Assembly: GCF_027213715.1 (NCBI RefSeq) | Contig: NZ_JAPWGM010000002.1 | Location: 434,001-498,000 of the forward strand | Direction: 5' to 3' | Source of the DNA: Pedobacter punctiformis | GTDB lineage: Bacteria > Bacteroidota > Bacteroidia > Sphingobacteriales > Sphingobacteriaceae | DNA: 64,000 nucleotides | In this document: positions 1-9,519 of the stretch, piece after piece | How positions within the stretch are numbered: position 1 is the first letter of the stretch | How the letters are laid out: every line of letters begins with the position of its first letter | Program-made: the position numbers and the translations under genes | Notes under the pieces: model-generated | The model's database searches: none | Seen by the model: only the letters and a program-made list of their open reading frames with translations | Told to the model about the DNA's origin: nothing

Positions 1-1
1 T

Positions 2-562
2 GGTCGTGCTTTTGTGGATTCTGCCCCTGTTTTAGATCGTGCCTGGGCGCAACGCTCGGGAATTGGCTGGATTGGCAAAAATTCAAACCTGATTAGTAAA
101 ACCGAAGGGTCTTTTTTCTTTCTTGCAGAATTAATTGTTGATCTGGAATTGGATTATGATCATCCTTTCCAAGCCGATCATTGTGGAAGTTGTACGCGTT
201 GCCTGGATGCTTGTCCTACAGATGCCATTATCGCCCCGCAGGTTGTAGATGGCAGTAAATGTATTTCATATTTAACAATTGAGCTTAAAAATGAAATTCC
301 GGACGAGTTTAAAGATAAAATGAGCAACTGGATGTTTGGTTGCGACATCTGTCAGGATGTTTGTCCCTGGAACCGATTCTCAAAAGCACACCAGGAAGAA
401 GCTTTTAAACCCGAAAATGGCTTGTTAGACCTTAGTGCTAAAGAGCTTACTGAAATAACCGATGAGGTTTTTAAAAAGGTATTTAAAGGATCGGCTGTAA
501 AACGAACCAGGTTTAATGGTTTAAAAAGAAATATTGATTTTTTAAAAATAGAAAATGCTTAA
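2..562 (+). CDS. queG: Epoxyqueuosine reductase QueG, 5'-truncated by the window edge
   Basis: This is the C-terminal part of the cobalamin-dependent iron-sulfur enzyme that reduces epoxyqueuosine to queuosine in tRNA, the last step of the pathway. The frame is open to the window edge, so the start lies outside. The visible part has the family sequence WIGKN near residue 25 and two ferredoxin-like 4Fe-4S motifs: [12 protein letters not shown] (about residues 61-72) and [10 protein letters not shown] (about 115-124). The GTG at base 14 is internal and not a plausible start. The stop overlaps the next gene by 8 bases. queA, whose product makes the substrate, lies at 32.8 kb in the same window. 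The assignment is firm. Confidence 0.95.
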   Translation, partial: GRAFVDSAPVLDRAWAQRSGIGWIGKNSNLISKTEGSFFFLAELIVDLELDYDHPFQADHCGSCTRCLDACPTDAIIAPQVVDGSKCISYLTIELKNEIPDEFKDKMSNWMFGCDICQDVCPWNRFSKAHQEEAFKPENGLLDLSAKELTEITDEVFKKVFKGSAVKRTRFNGLKRNIDFLKIENA

Positions 563-1409
563 ATCTATTGTTTTTTCCCTGCTGCTGCTTGTTTTTGCAT
601 TGCACACAAATGCACAAAACCTGCATTTAAAAAAAAGAAAAACTGATGTCCCTGGTGGTAAAGCTTTTGCCCAAAGTATTAGCGACAGTACATTGACATT
701 AGAAGATCGTGAAAAGATCATTTTCAGAGAAATTAAAAATGGCAATGTCCCTGATTTTTTAAGAAACCTTGTGGAAATTAAGAAGAATATTACGATAGAA
801 GGCGATACAAATATTTATCACATCTCCTATTATGTGTTGCCGGATTATTTTGCAATAGGCAACAATGATGATTTCATTTATATGCCCATGACGCCGATTT
901 TGGCACAAAAAATTGCTGATTTAACGCATTGTATTTTACCAACAAAAAACCTGGTAGACGAGATTTACGCAAATTCAAAGATTAAATTAACGCCACAAAA
1001 TATTCCGCCAACTAAAGCCATGACTACAGTCCCTGTTTTTATTGCACATACAGATTCCGTTTTAACCCAGCTGAAACCTGTTCTTAACCGGCACAATCAT
1101 GGAGAATTAACTGCAGGGAACAAAAAAGACATCATCCTTTCCAATAAAATATATGGAGAAAGTACCCCAAGAGTTGTTATTTATGGCTGGCACCGGGCCG
1201 AAGGAAAACCCATTCAACCCGTTTATAACAAACACACTAACTTATGGGCAGATTATAGCCACGGAATAAGGTTAATTCAAAACAAAATATTAATAAACGG
1301 AAAAAAGACGACCTTAAAAAAAGTTTTATCAAACGACAAGTTAAATGTGCTCTTTAGCAACGAAGGCACAATTAAACAAGCATATTATCCTGTTTTTGAT
1401 TCTTATTAA
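555..1409 (+). CDS. Uncharacterised exported protein
   Basis: A 284-residue protein with a clear signal peptide (hydrophobic stretch at residues 5-18, cleavage likely after HTNAQ at about 21), so it is probably periplasmic or surface-exposed. I do not recognise the family. The C-terminal third carries a conserved-looking run, YGWHRAEG followed by WADYSHG, rich in His, Trp, Tyr and Asp, which could be a catalytic or ligand site; this is inference. The start overlaps the queG stop by 8 bases, so the two are probably translationally coupled although their functions look unrelated. No transmembrane segment appears after the signal peptide. Confidence 0.75.
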   Translation: MLKSIVFSLLLLVFALHTNAQNLHLKKRKTDVPGGKAFAQSISDSTLTLEDREKIIFREIKNGNVPDFLRNLVEIKKNITIEGDTNIYHISYYVLPDYFAIGNNDDFIYMPMTPILAQKIADLTHCILPTKNLVDEIYANSKIKLTPQNIPPTKAMTTVPVFIAHTDSVLTQLKPVLNRHNHGELTAGNKKDIILSNKIYGESTPRVVIYGWHRAEGKPIQPVYNKHTNLWADYSHGIRLIQNKILINGKKTTLKKVLSNDKLNVLFSNEGTIKQAYYPVFDSY

Positions 1410-1451
1410 GAGTTATCTAATCTTCTTAGAATCAGAAACAATCCTGATTAC

Positions 1452-3308
1452 TTAGTTTACGTTAAAAGTATTATCACTCTTAGCTTTATCAGGAACATGT
1501 GCACTTCCTAAAACCACTTTATTTAGTTTTTTAACTGTAACAACAGATACTGAGATTTCTTTATCGCCTTTTTCCCAAACGCCAATACTTGCATGTTGTT
1601 TTTCTACTGATCCGTCTTCGTAGGTTAAAGTCAAATCAACTGGTAAAGGTTTATTACTTTTATTTTCGACAGTTATAGCATAACCGTTCTCCGTTTTATT
1701 CACAGCTTTAATCCCCATATCGGTTATTCCACCTTCAAAAAACCAGCGTTTCCAAAACCAGTTCAAATCTTTACCACTTCCCTCATTCATGCTGTAAAAA
1801 AAGTCGTATGGCATAGGGTGTTTTCCATTCCAATTTTTGATGTAATGGTGTAAAGCTTTTGTAAACAATTCATCTCCCAGATAATCTTTAACAAATAAGT
1901 AAGCCAATCCAGGTTTCGGATATGAATTGGTAAAAGAGCCTGAACCATTTAAATCAGGAGTTAGGGTCATAATCGGTGTATCGTCTTTACTGCCTGAAGA
2001 AGATGCAGTAGCCTGCACACCATATTCATCAATGATAGTAGAATCAATCATCGGCGAAATTAACCACTCTCCTATGGTCGCCCAGCCTTCGTCCATCCAG
2101 CCATACTTAGTTTCGTTAATGCCCATATAAAATGGAAACATGGTATGAAAAATTTCGTGGTCTGTTAAAGTAATGGCATCCGTACGATTATCAACCGGGT
2201 TATCATTTACCATCATTGGATATTCCATTTGATCTAAACCATCAAAAATAGTTTCGTGGTTGTATGGAAAAGGCCATTTAGGGAAACTATAACTCATAGA
2301 TTCAACTGTTTTACGGGCAAAATCAATTACTTCGTAATAATCTTTATGTTTAGCATTAAAAACAGCATCTACCCTTGTTCTTCTTTTAGTAAGCGGGTCT
2401 ACAACCAAGCTGGTCGATTTCCACAAATAATGATCACTTAATGCAAAAACAAAATCAGTTACATTTTTAGCTTCAAATTTAAATGTGTTGAAAGGTTTAG
2501 GTTGTGTTACCTTTTTATTTTCCAGATCTTCAGCTGTAATTACATCTACAATTGCATCATTCTTTTCAGCTGTCGTAATTTTGGCAACAATGTCCTTTTG
2601 GAAAACCTCAGATGCATTTTTTAAATCTCCTGTAGCCCACACTCCAAAACTGCCGGGAACGGTAATCTCCGCATTGAAATGATCGAAATCATTATAAAAT
2701 TCTTCTGCTCCGGTATATGGATATTTATTCCAGCCATCTACATCATCATAAACGGCTATTCTCGGAAAAAAATAAGCTATAAAGTATGAGCCATCGTCTA
2801 CCTGACCCGTACGCATGTGAGAACCTTTATTCAAAATGTAATGATAGTTAATAGAAAAAGTAATGCTTTTTCCCGGCGCAACTGCTGGTACATTAACTGT
2901 CATATTGGTACCATCAATGTGGTAGCTAGCATTTTTGCCATTTGCATTCAGCTTTTCAATGGATACACCTTCACCCAAATCAGATTCAGAAAATTTTGTT
3001 TTTCTTGGTGTTCCCTTCTTGTATAAATTAGGATAAAGTTTAAACCAAATTTCCTTTAAAGTATCAGGACTATTATTGAAATAGGTAATTTCTACGTTTC
3101 CTTTTAAAAGTCGGCTTGAAGGATTAAAATCTACTTTAATTTGATATTTAGAAGTATTTTGCCAATATTTTTCACCGGGTTTACCGCTAACAGTTCTGGT
3201 TGATTGCTGATAAGTTTTTTGAAAAACCGATTCTATTGGAAGTTGTACCTGCGCCTGGGTAAATGCGCCCCACAACAACAAACTAATAAATATTTTAATA
3301 GATTTCAT
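1452..3308 (-). CDS. Secreted M1-family zinc metallopeptidase
   Basis: A 618-residue gluzincin aminopeptidase-like protein. A signal peptide occupies residues 1-19 (ending TQAQ). The zinc motif HEIFH is at residues 384-388, with the third ligand Glu407 in DEGWA 18 residues later, as in the M1 family. The sequence GLDQMEYP near 357-363 stands where canonical M1 enzymes have GxMEN; this variant is usual in bacterial secreted members. An N-terminal beta domain and a C-terminal Ig-like segment fit the length. It probably trims peptides in the periplasm or outside the cell. It is transcribed away from the exonuclease gene, whose terminator lies just upstream. Confidence 0.93.
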   Translation of the reverse strand: MKSIKIFISLLLWGAFTQAQVQLPIESVFQKTYQQSTRTVSGKPGEKYWQNTSKYQIKVDFNPSSRLLKGNVEITYFNNSPDTLKEIWFKLYPNLYKKGTPRKTKFSESDLGEGVSIEKLNANGKNASYHIDGTNMTVNVPAVAPGKSITFSINYHYILNKGSHMRTGQVDDGSYFIAYFFPRIAVYDDVDGWNKYPYTGAEEFYNDFDHFNAEITVPGSFGVWATGDLKNASEVFQKDIVAKITTAEKNDAIVDVITAEDLENKKVTQPKPFNTFKFEAKNVTDFVFALSDHYLWKSTSLVVDPLTKRRTRVDAVFNAKHKDYYEVIDFARKTVESMSYSFPKWPFPYNHETIFDGLDQMEYPMMVNDNPVDNRTDAITLTDHEIFHTMFPFYMGINETKYGWMDEGWATIGEWLISPMIDSTIIDEYGVQATASSSGSKDDTPIMTLTPDLNGSGSFTNSYPKPGLAYLFVKDYLGDELFTKALHHYIKNWNGKHPMPYDFFYSMNEGSGKDLNWFWKRWFFEGGITDMGIKAVNKTENGYAITVENKSNKPLPVDLTLTYEDGSVEKQHASIGVWEKGDKEISVSVVTVKKLNKVVLGSAHVPDKAKSDNTFNVN

Positions 3309-3337
3309 AATTAGTTTTATATAAGGTAAAACGAAAA

Positions 3338-3373
3338 AACACCAGATTAGATGCTCTTATCTTTCCTGGTGTT
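3338..3373 (-). terminator. Rho-independent terminator of the exonuclease gene
   Basis: On the minus strand, AACACCAG pairs with CTGGTGTT around a 20-base loop and is followed by TTTTTTCG TTTT. It lies between the exonuclease stop at 3394 and the peptidase start at 3308, so it separates two co-directional genes. Confidence 0.7.
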
Positions 3374-3393
3374 CTTCTATTTTTTTAATGATT

Positions 3394-4338
3394 TTATTTA
3401 CCAAATTTCATTTTTAGCTGTTCCAGCATATCCGTATTAATCGGCTCAGCAGGCTTTTCCTTTTTTTCCTGAGGCTTTGCCGGATAGGGCTTTGCAGGCT
3501 GATTGGCTGGCTTTGGCACTCTGTTTTCATTCTTTTTCACATTAAACTTAGCCCATTCTTCGTCGAGTTTCTTCTTGGTGTAAAGCGGGAAGTCGCCATT
3601 TTTCATCCAGGCATAATAACTGGGCTCTACACTAAAAACCTGCTCCGTAGTTTTTCCTTTGTGTTTACCAAAGTTAAAACATACTTCATTTTTATCATTG
3701 TACACCATTCTACCTGCAAAATCAACAGGTTTGTTAATGTTTGTAAAAACATGCAGTGCATCCACGTCATTTACTACCGGAATGCTTTTATTACCTTGTT
3801 TATCTTCAAACTCTGTTTCCTTATATTTCTCCAGCTGTCCAAGCAATACTTTATATGTTGCAATTACATCGGCTTCAGCGGCGTGTGCGTTAATTAAATC
3901 TTCCTGGCAATAAAATTTATAGGCGGCCTTTAATGTACGCTGTTCCATTTGATGAAAAATATTCTGTACATCAACAAACTTACGCCCGTTCATATCAAAA
4001 TCGACTTCTGCCCTTAAAAATTCTTCTAAAAGCATCGGGATATCAAATTTATTAGAGTTATAACCGGCCAAATCACTATCACCTAAAAATTCGGCAATTT
4101 CTACAGCAATGGCTTTAAAAGTTGGTTCGTTAGCAATATCCTCATCATAAATACCATGTATTAATGAGGTTTGCAGCGGGATGGGCATTTCCGGATTTAC
4201 ACGCCATGTTTTAATTTCTTCTGATCCATCAGTCATGGCTTTAAGAATTGCAATTTCAACAATTCTGTCTGCACCAACGTTTACGCCAGTTGCTTCAAGA
4301 TCAAAAAATGCCAGGGGGCGTTTTAAATTTAATTTCAT
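3394..4338 (-). CDS. DnaQ/ExoX-like 3'-5' exonuclease with ExoX C-terminal domain
   Basis: A 314-residue DEDDh exonuclease. ExoI motif FDLEATG is at residues 12-18, ExoII sits in GYNSNKFDIPML (about 93-104) and ExoIII in HAAEADVIAT (about 152-161). After a linker, residues about 223-255 (FGKHKGKT then YYAWMKNGDFP) match the small domain found at the C-terminus of ExoX-like nucleases. The tail is Lys/Pro-rich and low in complexity. Its role is probably single-strand DNA trimming in repair rather than polymerase III proofreading, because it is not fused or adjacent to a polymerase. It has its own terminator at 3338-3373. Confidence 0.9.
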   Translation of the reverse strand: MKLNLKRPLAFFDLEATGVNVGADRIVEIAILKAMTDGSEEIKTWRVNPEMPIPLQTSLIHGIYDEDIANEPTFKAIAVEIAEFLGDSDLAGYNSNKFDIPMLLEEFLRAEVDFDMNGRKFVDVQNIFHQMEQRTLKAAYKFYCQEDLINAHAAEADVIATYKVLLGQLEKYKETEFEDKQGNKSIPVVNDVDALHVFTNINKPVDFAGRMVYNDKNEVCFNFGKHKGKTTEQVFSVEPSYYAWMKNGDFPLYTKKKLDEEWAKFNVKKNENRVPKPANQPAKPYPAKPQEKKEKPAEPINTDMLEQLKMKFGK

Positions 4339-4527
4339 TATATAAAGTATAAGCTCTAAAACAGATAAATTTTAAACCACCTGTCTTTAATTTCTTTTTT
4401 TTCAAAAATGCTAAAAAGGTTTGGTTTGTTCTATAAAAAGCGAGTCATAAATTTAAAATATAATTCTCAATTTATTTCTGAATGTTACTTCCTACATTTA
4501 AATTGCCACAAAATTATATACGCTCCA

Positions 4528-6498
4528 ATGAAGAAATTTTTAACGCTTATTTTCCTCTGCTTTATCACGTTAAGTACTTATGCTCAAAACTTTAACTTTG
4601 GCGGTGTTAGCGCTGAAGATTACATATTTGACCGAAATAAAATTGATAGTACCGCTAATGCTGTTGTTTTAAGAGAATTTGGAACGGCCATGATGCAGTT
4701 CAATGATAATAACGGACGGCTCGAACTGTATTTTGATCATCACGTTAGAATTAAAATATACAATAAAGAGGGTTTCAAGGAAGCAAATATTATAATTCCA
4801 TTATACAAAGATGCGAATCGCGAAGAAACGGTTTCGGACCTGAAGGCATCAACCTTTAACTATGTTGATGGAAATTTTATAGAAACAGCAATGGATAAAA
4901 AGGCTGTTTTTAATGAGGAACGTGGTAAATATACCCGATTAACCAAATTTACTTTGCCTAACCTTAAAGAAGGCTCTATTATTGAATACAGTTATCGCCT
5001 GACCTCTCCAAATATTTTTAATTTTAAAACCTGGGAATTTCAGTCCGATATTCCAAAAGTGCATAGCGAGTATGTAGTTTTTATTCCGGGCAATTACAAT
5101 TACAATGTTTCTTTACGGGGTTATCAAAAGTTAACAGACCAAAAATCGGAGATTTCTAAAGAATGTTTACGTGTTGGTGGTGCTGCTGTAGACTGCTCTA
5201 AGATTATGTACTTAATGAAAAATGTTCCTGCATTTATCGAAGAGGATAATATGACGGCTGCCAGCAATTTTAAATCGGCCATTTATTTTGAACTTTCTGA
5301 TGTACAACATTTTAACGGATCAAAAACTTCGTACACTAAAACCTGGAAAGATGTTGATTATGAAATTGTGTCCGATAGAAATATTGGTGATCAAATGAAA
5401 AGAAAAGATCTTTTTAAAGATCTGATTCTAAACCTTACTAAAAATGCAACAACAGATTTAGATAAAGCTAAAGCCATTTACGATTATATTAAAAAACAAA
5501 TTAAATGGAACAATTATTACGGCAAATATTCAGAAGAAGGCATTAAAAAAGCCTTAGATCTAAGATCAGGAAATGTAGCGGATATTAATTTAAGCTTAAT
5601 TGCAGCACTTTCTGCTGCAAATCTGGATGCAGAAGCCGTTATTCTTTCTACTCGTGAAAATGGTACTGTTAATAAACTTTATCCTGTAATTAGTGATTTC
5701 AATTATCTGGTTGCTAAAGTAAATATTGGAGACAAGAGTTACATGCTCGATGCTTCTGAACCATTACTGCCTTTTGGCTTATTGCCACTAAGGTGTATCA
5801 ATGATCAGGGAAGGGTGATTAACTTGAAAAAACCTTCTTACTGGATTGATTTAAAGGCGGATCAAAAATCGATCATCAATTATATTTTGATTGGAAAACT
5901 AAATGCGGATGGAAAAGTAACCGGAACCATTACCACGCATAGTTTAGGTTATGCGGCATTTAATAAAAGAAAGGAAATTAAAAAATATAATTCAACGGAT
6001 GAGTATGTAGAAAAATTAGACGAAAGGTTGAACAAAATGAAAATCCTGAATTTTAAGATCAATAATATTGATAGTACTGAAAATACGCTTACCGAGATTT
6101 ATGATGTGGAATTTACGATGTTTGACGAGTTGAAAGATCAATTTTATTTCAGTCCTTTCTTAGTTAATACAATAAGTAAAAATCCTTTTAACTTAAACCA
6201 GCGTACCTACCCTGTTGATTTGGGTACAACTTCTGATGAACGCATCATTATAAAAATATCACTTCCAGCCCACTACGAATTGCTGGAAAAACCAAAAGAT
6301 TTAGCTATTGGGCTTCCGAATTCAGGTGGTAAATACTTATTACAAACTACTTTAGAGGAGGATATAATTTCGTTAAGCCAGATTTTACAATTTAATAAAG
6401 CCATTTATGAACCGGAAGAGTATCTTTACTTAAAAGAATTCTACAGTAAAATCATCCAAAATCAGAAAACAGAACTTTTATTGAAAAAAGCCAAATAG
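4528..6498 (+). CDS. DUF3857 / transglutaminase-like exported protein, catalytic Cys replaced
   Basis: A 656-residue exported protein. I start it at 4528 because MKKFLTLIFLCFITLSTYAQ is a typical signal peptide; upstream in-frame codons from 4408 look non-coding. The N-terminal half matches DUF3857 (beta-rich, with YDHHVRIKIYNKEG-like sequence). A transglutaminase-like fold follows at about 300-440, with KAIYDYIKKQIKWN as its helix. At the position of the nucleophilic Cys it reads SGNVADINLSL, with Val instead. It is therefore likely non-catalytic and may be a scaffold or binding protein. It ends immediately before the ATG of a second, apparently catalytic paralogue, so the two are translationally coupled. 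Confidence 0.88.
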   Translation: MKKFLTLIFLCFITLSTYAQNFNFGGVSAEDYIFDRNKIDSTANAVVLREFGTAMMQFNDNNGRLELYFDHHVRIKIYNKEGFKEANIIIPLYKDANREETVSDLKASTFNYVDGNFIETAMDKKAVFNEERGKYTRLTKFTLPNLKEGSIIEYSYRLTSPNIFNFKTWEFQSDIPKVHSEYVVFIPGNYNYNVSLRGYQKLTDQKSEISKECLRVGGAAVDCSKIMYLMKNVPAFIEEDNMTAASNFKSAIYFELSDVQHFNGSKTSYTKTWKDVDYEIVSDRNIGDQMKRKDLFKDLILNLTKNATTDLDKAKAIYDYIKKQIKWNNYYGKYSEEGIKKALDLRSGNVADINLSLIAALSAANLDAEAVILSTRENGTVNKLYPVISDFNYLVAKVNIGDKSYMLDASEPLLPFGLLPLRCINDQGRVINLKKPSYWIDLKADQKSIINYILIGKLNADGKVTGTITTHSLGYAAFNKRKEIKKYNSTDEYVEKLDERLNKMKILNFKINNIDSTENTLTEIYDVEFTMFDELKDQFYFSPFLVNTISKNPFNLNQRTYPVDLGTTSDERIIIKISLPAHYELLEKPKDLAIGLPNSGGKYLLQTTLEEDIISLSQILQFNKAIYEPEEYLYLKEFYSKIIQNQKTELLLKKAK

Positions 6499-8406
6499 AT
6501 GAAGCATTTAATCACTTTTTTAGGTCTTTGCTTAATGGCATTAATCAGTTTTGGGCAAGATAATTACGATGCCGATTTAATTCCTGCTGAACTTAAAAAC
6601 CGGGCAAATGCCTGCATCCGAAATCAGGAAAATACGGTTGATATGCGTGCTCCGGATAATGTAGCGATTATTATTAAGCAAGCCATTACTATTTTAAATA
6701 AAAACGGTGATGAAAATGCAAGATTGAGGATTTATTATGATAAAAGCACTACAATAAAGAGTATTAAAGGCGAAGTTTATAATTCCGCAGGTAAACTGAT
6801 TAATAAATTTTCGCAAAATGATTTTAATGATGAAAGCGCAGCTGATGGCTTTTCTCTGTTTACAGATAGCCGCGTAAAACATTATCTGCCAGCTGTAAAT
6901 GTATATCCTTATACCATTGTTTACAATTACGAAATCAGGAACAAACAAAATTTATCTATCCCTGACTGGACTCCTAAACCGGCCAATGATATTTCTGTAG
7001 AAAAAAGTACTTATACCTTTATTTGTAAACCTTCCGATCAGATTAGAATAAAAGCACAAAATTTTTCAGGAACACCAAAGGAACTTGTGGATGAAAAACA
7101 AAAAATGTTAATCTGGAATGTAAATAATCTCCCTGCAGTAAAAACCGAAGCTTATAGTCCTGATCCGGACACTTACCGTACAAGCATTAAAATAGCTCCG
7201 CAAGACTTTTATTATTATGGACATAAAGGAAATTATACCAATTGGCAGCAATTAGGCAAGTGGGTTTATGATGATCTTTTAAAAGGCCGCGATGTATTAT
7301 CGCCTGTAACAGTACAAACCATTCGCGACTTGGTAAAAGAAGAAAAAAGTGATCAGGGTAAAGCCAGAAAAATATACGATTACCTGCAGAAAAAGACCAG
7401 GTACATTAGTGTTCAGGTTGGAATTGGAGGCTTACAACCTTTTCCTGCAACTGAAGTTGATCGCCTGGGATATGGAGATTGTAAGGCCTTGGTTAACTAT
7501 ATGCAAAGTTTGTTAAAGGCCGTTGGAATTGAATCTTATTACTGTTTGGTAGAAGCCGGTTCCTTTAAAAAGAGCTTCGATGTAGATTATGCCAGCGCAG
7601 TTCAGGGCAATCATATTGTTTTGTGTTTACCCTTAAAAGGCGATACCACCTGGCTGGAGTGTACCAATCAAAAAATTCCTTTCGGATTTTTAAGCGATTT
7701 TACAGATGACAGACTGGTTTTAGCCTGTACGGCCGAAGGTGGAAAATTGTTGCGCACACCAAAACTGACCACTCAAAATAACCTTCAGGTGCGTAAAGGA
7801 AATTTAATACTGGAAAAAGATGGCAACATCAACGGAACCATCAATACCATATTTTCAGGTGCTCAATATGATAACCATGAAGACTTTATGGGAAAACCGG
7901 TTATAGAGCAACACAAATTGCTTAAAGAGGCTTACGACATTGATAATATAGATTTTGATGCTGTAAACTATGTTCAAAAGAAAAACATCGATCCGGAACT
8001 GGTAGAAGATATAAAGCTGAGCATCAGAAATTATGCGCCGGTAAATGGCGAAAAAATGTTTTTGCAACTAAATGCCTTTAATGTAAAAAGTACAGCACCC
8101 GAGGTACGTAACAGAACGCTCCCGCTTTACATTAACCGTGGTTTTACGGATGAGGATATTTTAGTTTATACGCTCCCTGAAAATATAAATACGGCATTGA
8201 TATTACCTTCAAATAAGAATATTAAAGGAATATTTGGAGAATATGTTGCAAAAACAAAAGTGGATGGCAAAAAATTAACCTACTATCGAAAATTGATTAT
8301 AAATGATGGCACTTTCCCTGCAAATGAATATGCAGCCTTTGCCAAATTTTTAAGTGATGTAAACTCTGCCGATCACCTTAAACTGGCGCTTAGCTTAAAA
8401 AAATAA
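6499..8406 (+). CDS. DUF3857 / transglutaminase-like exported protein, catalytic residues present
   Basis: A 635-residue paralogue of the preceding protein, starting directly after its stop codon with no spacer. The signal peptide is residues 1-19 (MKHLITFL to SFGQ). DUF3857 is followed by a transglutaminase-like core: KARKIYDYLQKKTRYI at about 290-305, the nucleophile in GYGDCKALVNYM near residue 330, a His in GNHIVLC near 374, and an acidic residue in TTWLECTN near 387. This family is widespread in Bacteroidota and its substrates are unknown. The combination of one dead and one live copy suggests a heteromeric exported complex, which is inference. The 3' end overlaps a small reverse gene by 17 bases. 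Confidence 0.9.
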   Translation: MKHLITFLGLCLMALISFGQDNYDADLIPAELKNRANACIRNQENTVDMRAPDNVAIIIKQAITILNKNGDENARLRIYYDKSTTIKSIKGEVYNSAGKLINKFSQNDFNDESAADGFSLFTDSRVKHYLPAVNVYPYTIVYNYEIRNKQNLSIPDWTPKPANDISVEKSTYTFICKPSDQIRIKAQNFSGTPKELVDEKQKMLIWNVNNLPAVKTEAYSPDPDTYRTSIKIAPQDFYYYGHKGNYTNWQQLGKWVYDDLLKGRDVLSPVTVQTIRDLVKEEKSDQGKARKIYDYLQKKTRYISVQVGIGGLQPFPATEVDRLGYGDCKALVNYMQSLLKAVGIESYYCLVEAGSFKKSFDVDYASAVQGNHIVLCLPLKGDTTWLECTNQKIPFGFLSDFTDDRLVLACTAEGGKLLRTPKLTTQNNLQVRKGNLILEKDGNINGTINTIFSGAQYDNHEDFMGKPVIEQHKLLKEAYDIDNIDFDAVNYVQKKNIDPELVEDIKLSIRNYAPVNGEKMFLQLNAFNVKSTAPEVRNRTLPLYINRGFTDEDILVYTLPENINTALILPSNKNIKGIFGEYVAKTKVDGKKLTYYRKLIINDGTFPANEYAAFAKFLSDVNSADHLKLALSLKK

Positions 8407-8512
8407 TGCCCAGGGTAATTCCTATAATCATGATTAAATACATCAATATTTCTGTGCTTGCAAAACGCTTGTATTTTGTCCAGAATGAATAATCTTTATC
8501 TTGATCGGGCAT
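8390..8512 (-). CDS. Small single-pass membrane protein, 40 residues
   Basis: On the minus strand an ATG at 8512 opens a 40-codon frame that ends in TAA at 8390. The N-terminal part is polar and aromatic (MPDQDKDYSFWTKYKRF). Residues about 22-40 are one continuous hydrophobic helix (EILMYLIMIIGITLGIIFLS). This polar-then-hydrophobic layout, with Lys and Arg before the helix, fits a real inner-membrane small protein with its N-terminus in the cytoplasm. A TATTTTTG box, matching the TAnnTTTG -7 consensus, lies just upstream on the same strand. The 3' end overlaps the DUF3857 gene. The function is unknown, and I am moderately sure it is expressed. Confidence 0.6.
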   Translation of the reverse strand: MPDQDKDYSFWTKYKRFASTEILMYLIMIIGITLGIIFLS

Positions 8513-8730
8513 ATTGACTGATTAATTTTCAGGCAAAAATACGCAAATAGATTTAATAAATTATCTGGATACAGAGTGAGCTGGTTGCTTGTAAATAATC
8601 TATTATAATCCTGTAAATCAAACTTATGTATTCCCAAAAGCTATACATTTTTCTCTCCTTTTGTAATTACTGAACAATATTCAGCTAAAAAAAGCGTATA
8701 AGTAGTTCTGTATCAAGGAAAATAGTATTA

Positions 8731-9519
8731 ATGAGAAAACACATTTTGGGCATTACTGCGCTTGCTTTATTAGCGATCAGCCTTGTCGGAACCAGTTGGA
8801 AAGCGGTGGAGGCTCCACAATCACAGCAACAAATTTTAAAAAGTATAGCTGAAGACAGTTTATACAGTAAGTATATCTCCAATCTTTATCATGCCGTTCG
8901 TTTGGATTCTGCAGGACTTAACGAAAATGTTTTCGAAAAGGCCCTTACCGGATATTACAATATGAAATATGCCGGAATGCTTCATTCAAAATCGATATTA
9001 ACCATAGCAGATTTTGATCAGGAGAGCCGCAAAAAACGTTTATACGTAATTGATGTTGACAAAAAAGAATTATTGGTCAACACCTGGGTGGCACATGGCG
9101 AAAAAAGCGGTGGTGATAAACCCACTCAATTTTCAAATGCGGTTAATTCCAATCAAAGCAGTTTAGGTTTTTACTTAACCGGTGAAGTCTATTTCGGTAA
9201 GCATGGCCGTTCTTTAAAACTGGACGGAATGGATCAGGGTTTTAACAGCAATGCCCGTGAAAGAGCTGTTGTGATGCATGGAGCCAATTATGTTGGGCAG
9301 GAAAGCATTAATCAGTTGGGGCGTTTGGGCCGAAGCCAGGGCTGCCCTGCTGTTCCTACAAGGCTTGCCAATACCATTATTAATACAATTTCAGATCATA
9401 CTGTTTTATTTATTAATAACTCTGAGCAAACTTACAGTTCAGCATTTTTGAATGAGCATTTGGCGGCCAGCGTGGTTAACAATGAGAATCAGGAAGTATT
9501 GGCCGCTCAGATGGATTAA
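8731..9519 (+). CDS. Murein L,D-transpeptidase catalytic domain (YkuD_2-type) protein
   Basis: A 262-residue exported protein with an N-terminal hydrophobic segment (residues 4-20) that may be a signal peptide or anchor. The C-terminal half carries the L,D-transpeptidase signature: His183 in VMHGANYVG and SQGCPAVP with the nucleophile at Cys205. The arrangement matches the YkuD_2 family of Bacteroidota and Proteobacteria rather than classical ErfK/YbiS. The family is associated with 3-3 peptidoglycan cross-links or lipoprotein attachment in the periplasm; the exact substrate here is not shown. It converges with and overlaps the following reverse gene by 4 bases, with no visible terminator between them. 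Confidence 0.85.
   Translation: MRKHILGITALALLAISLVGTSWKAVEAPQSQQQILKSIAEDSLYSKYISNLYHAVRLDSAGLNENVFEKALTGYYNMKYAGMLHSKSILTIADFDQESRKKRLYVIDVDKKELLVNTWVAHGEKSGGDKPTQFSNAVNSNQSSLGFYLTGEVYFGKHGRSLKLDGMDQGFNSNARERAVVMHGANYVGQESINQLGRLGRSQGCPAVPTRLANTIINTISDHTVLFINNSEQTYSSAFLNEHLAASVVNNENQEVLAAQMD

Noticed and set aside
4408..4527. N-terminal extension of the first DUF3857 protein
   Set aside because: The signal peptide begins at 4528, and the upstream codons look like AT-rich non-coding sequence.
8443..8637. 64-codon reverse frame next to the small membrane protein gene
   Set aside because: It overlaps the better 40-residue frame in a different register, has no family-like pattern, and looks like a shadow.
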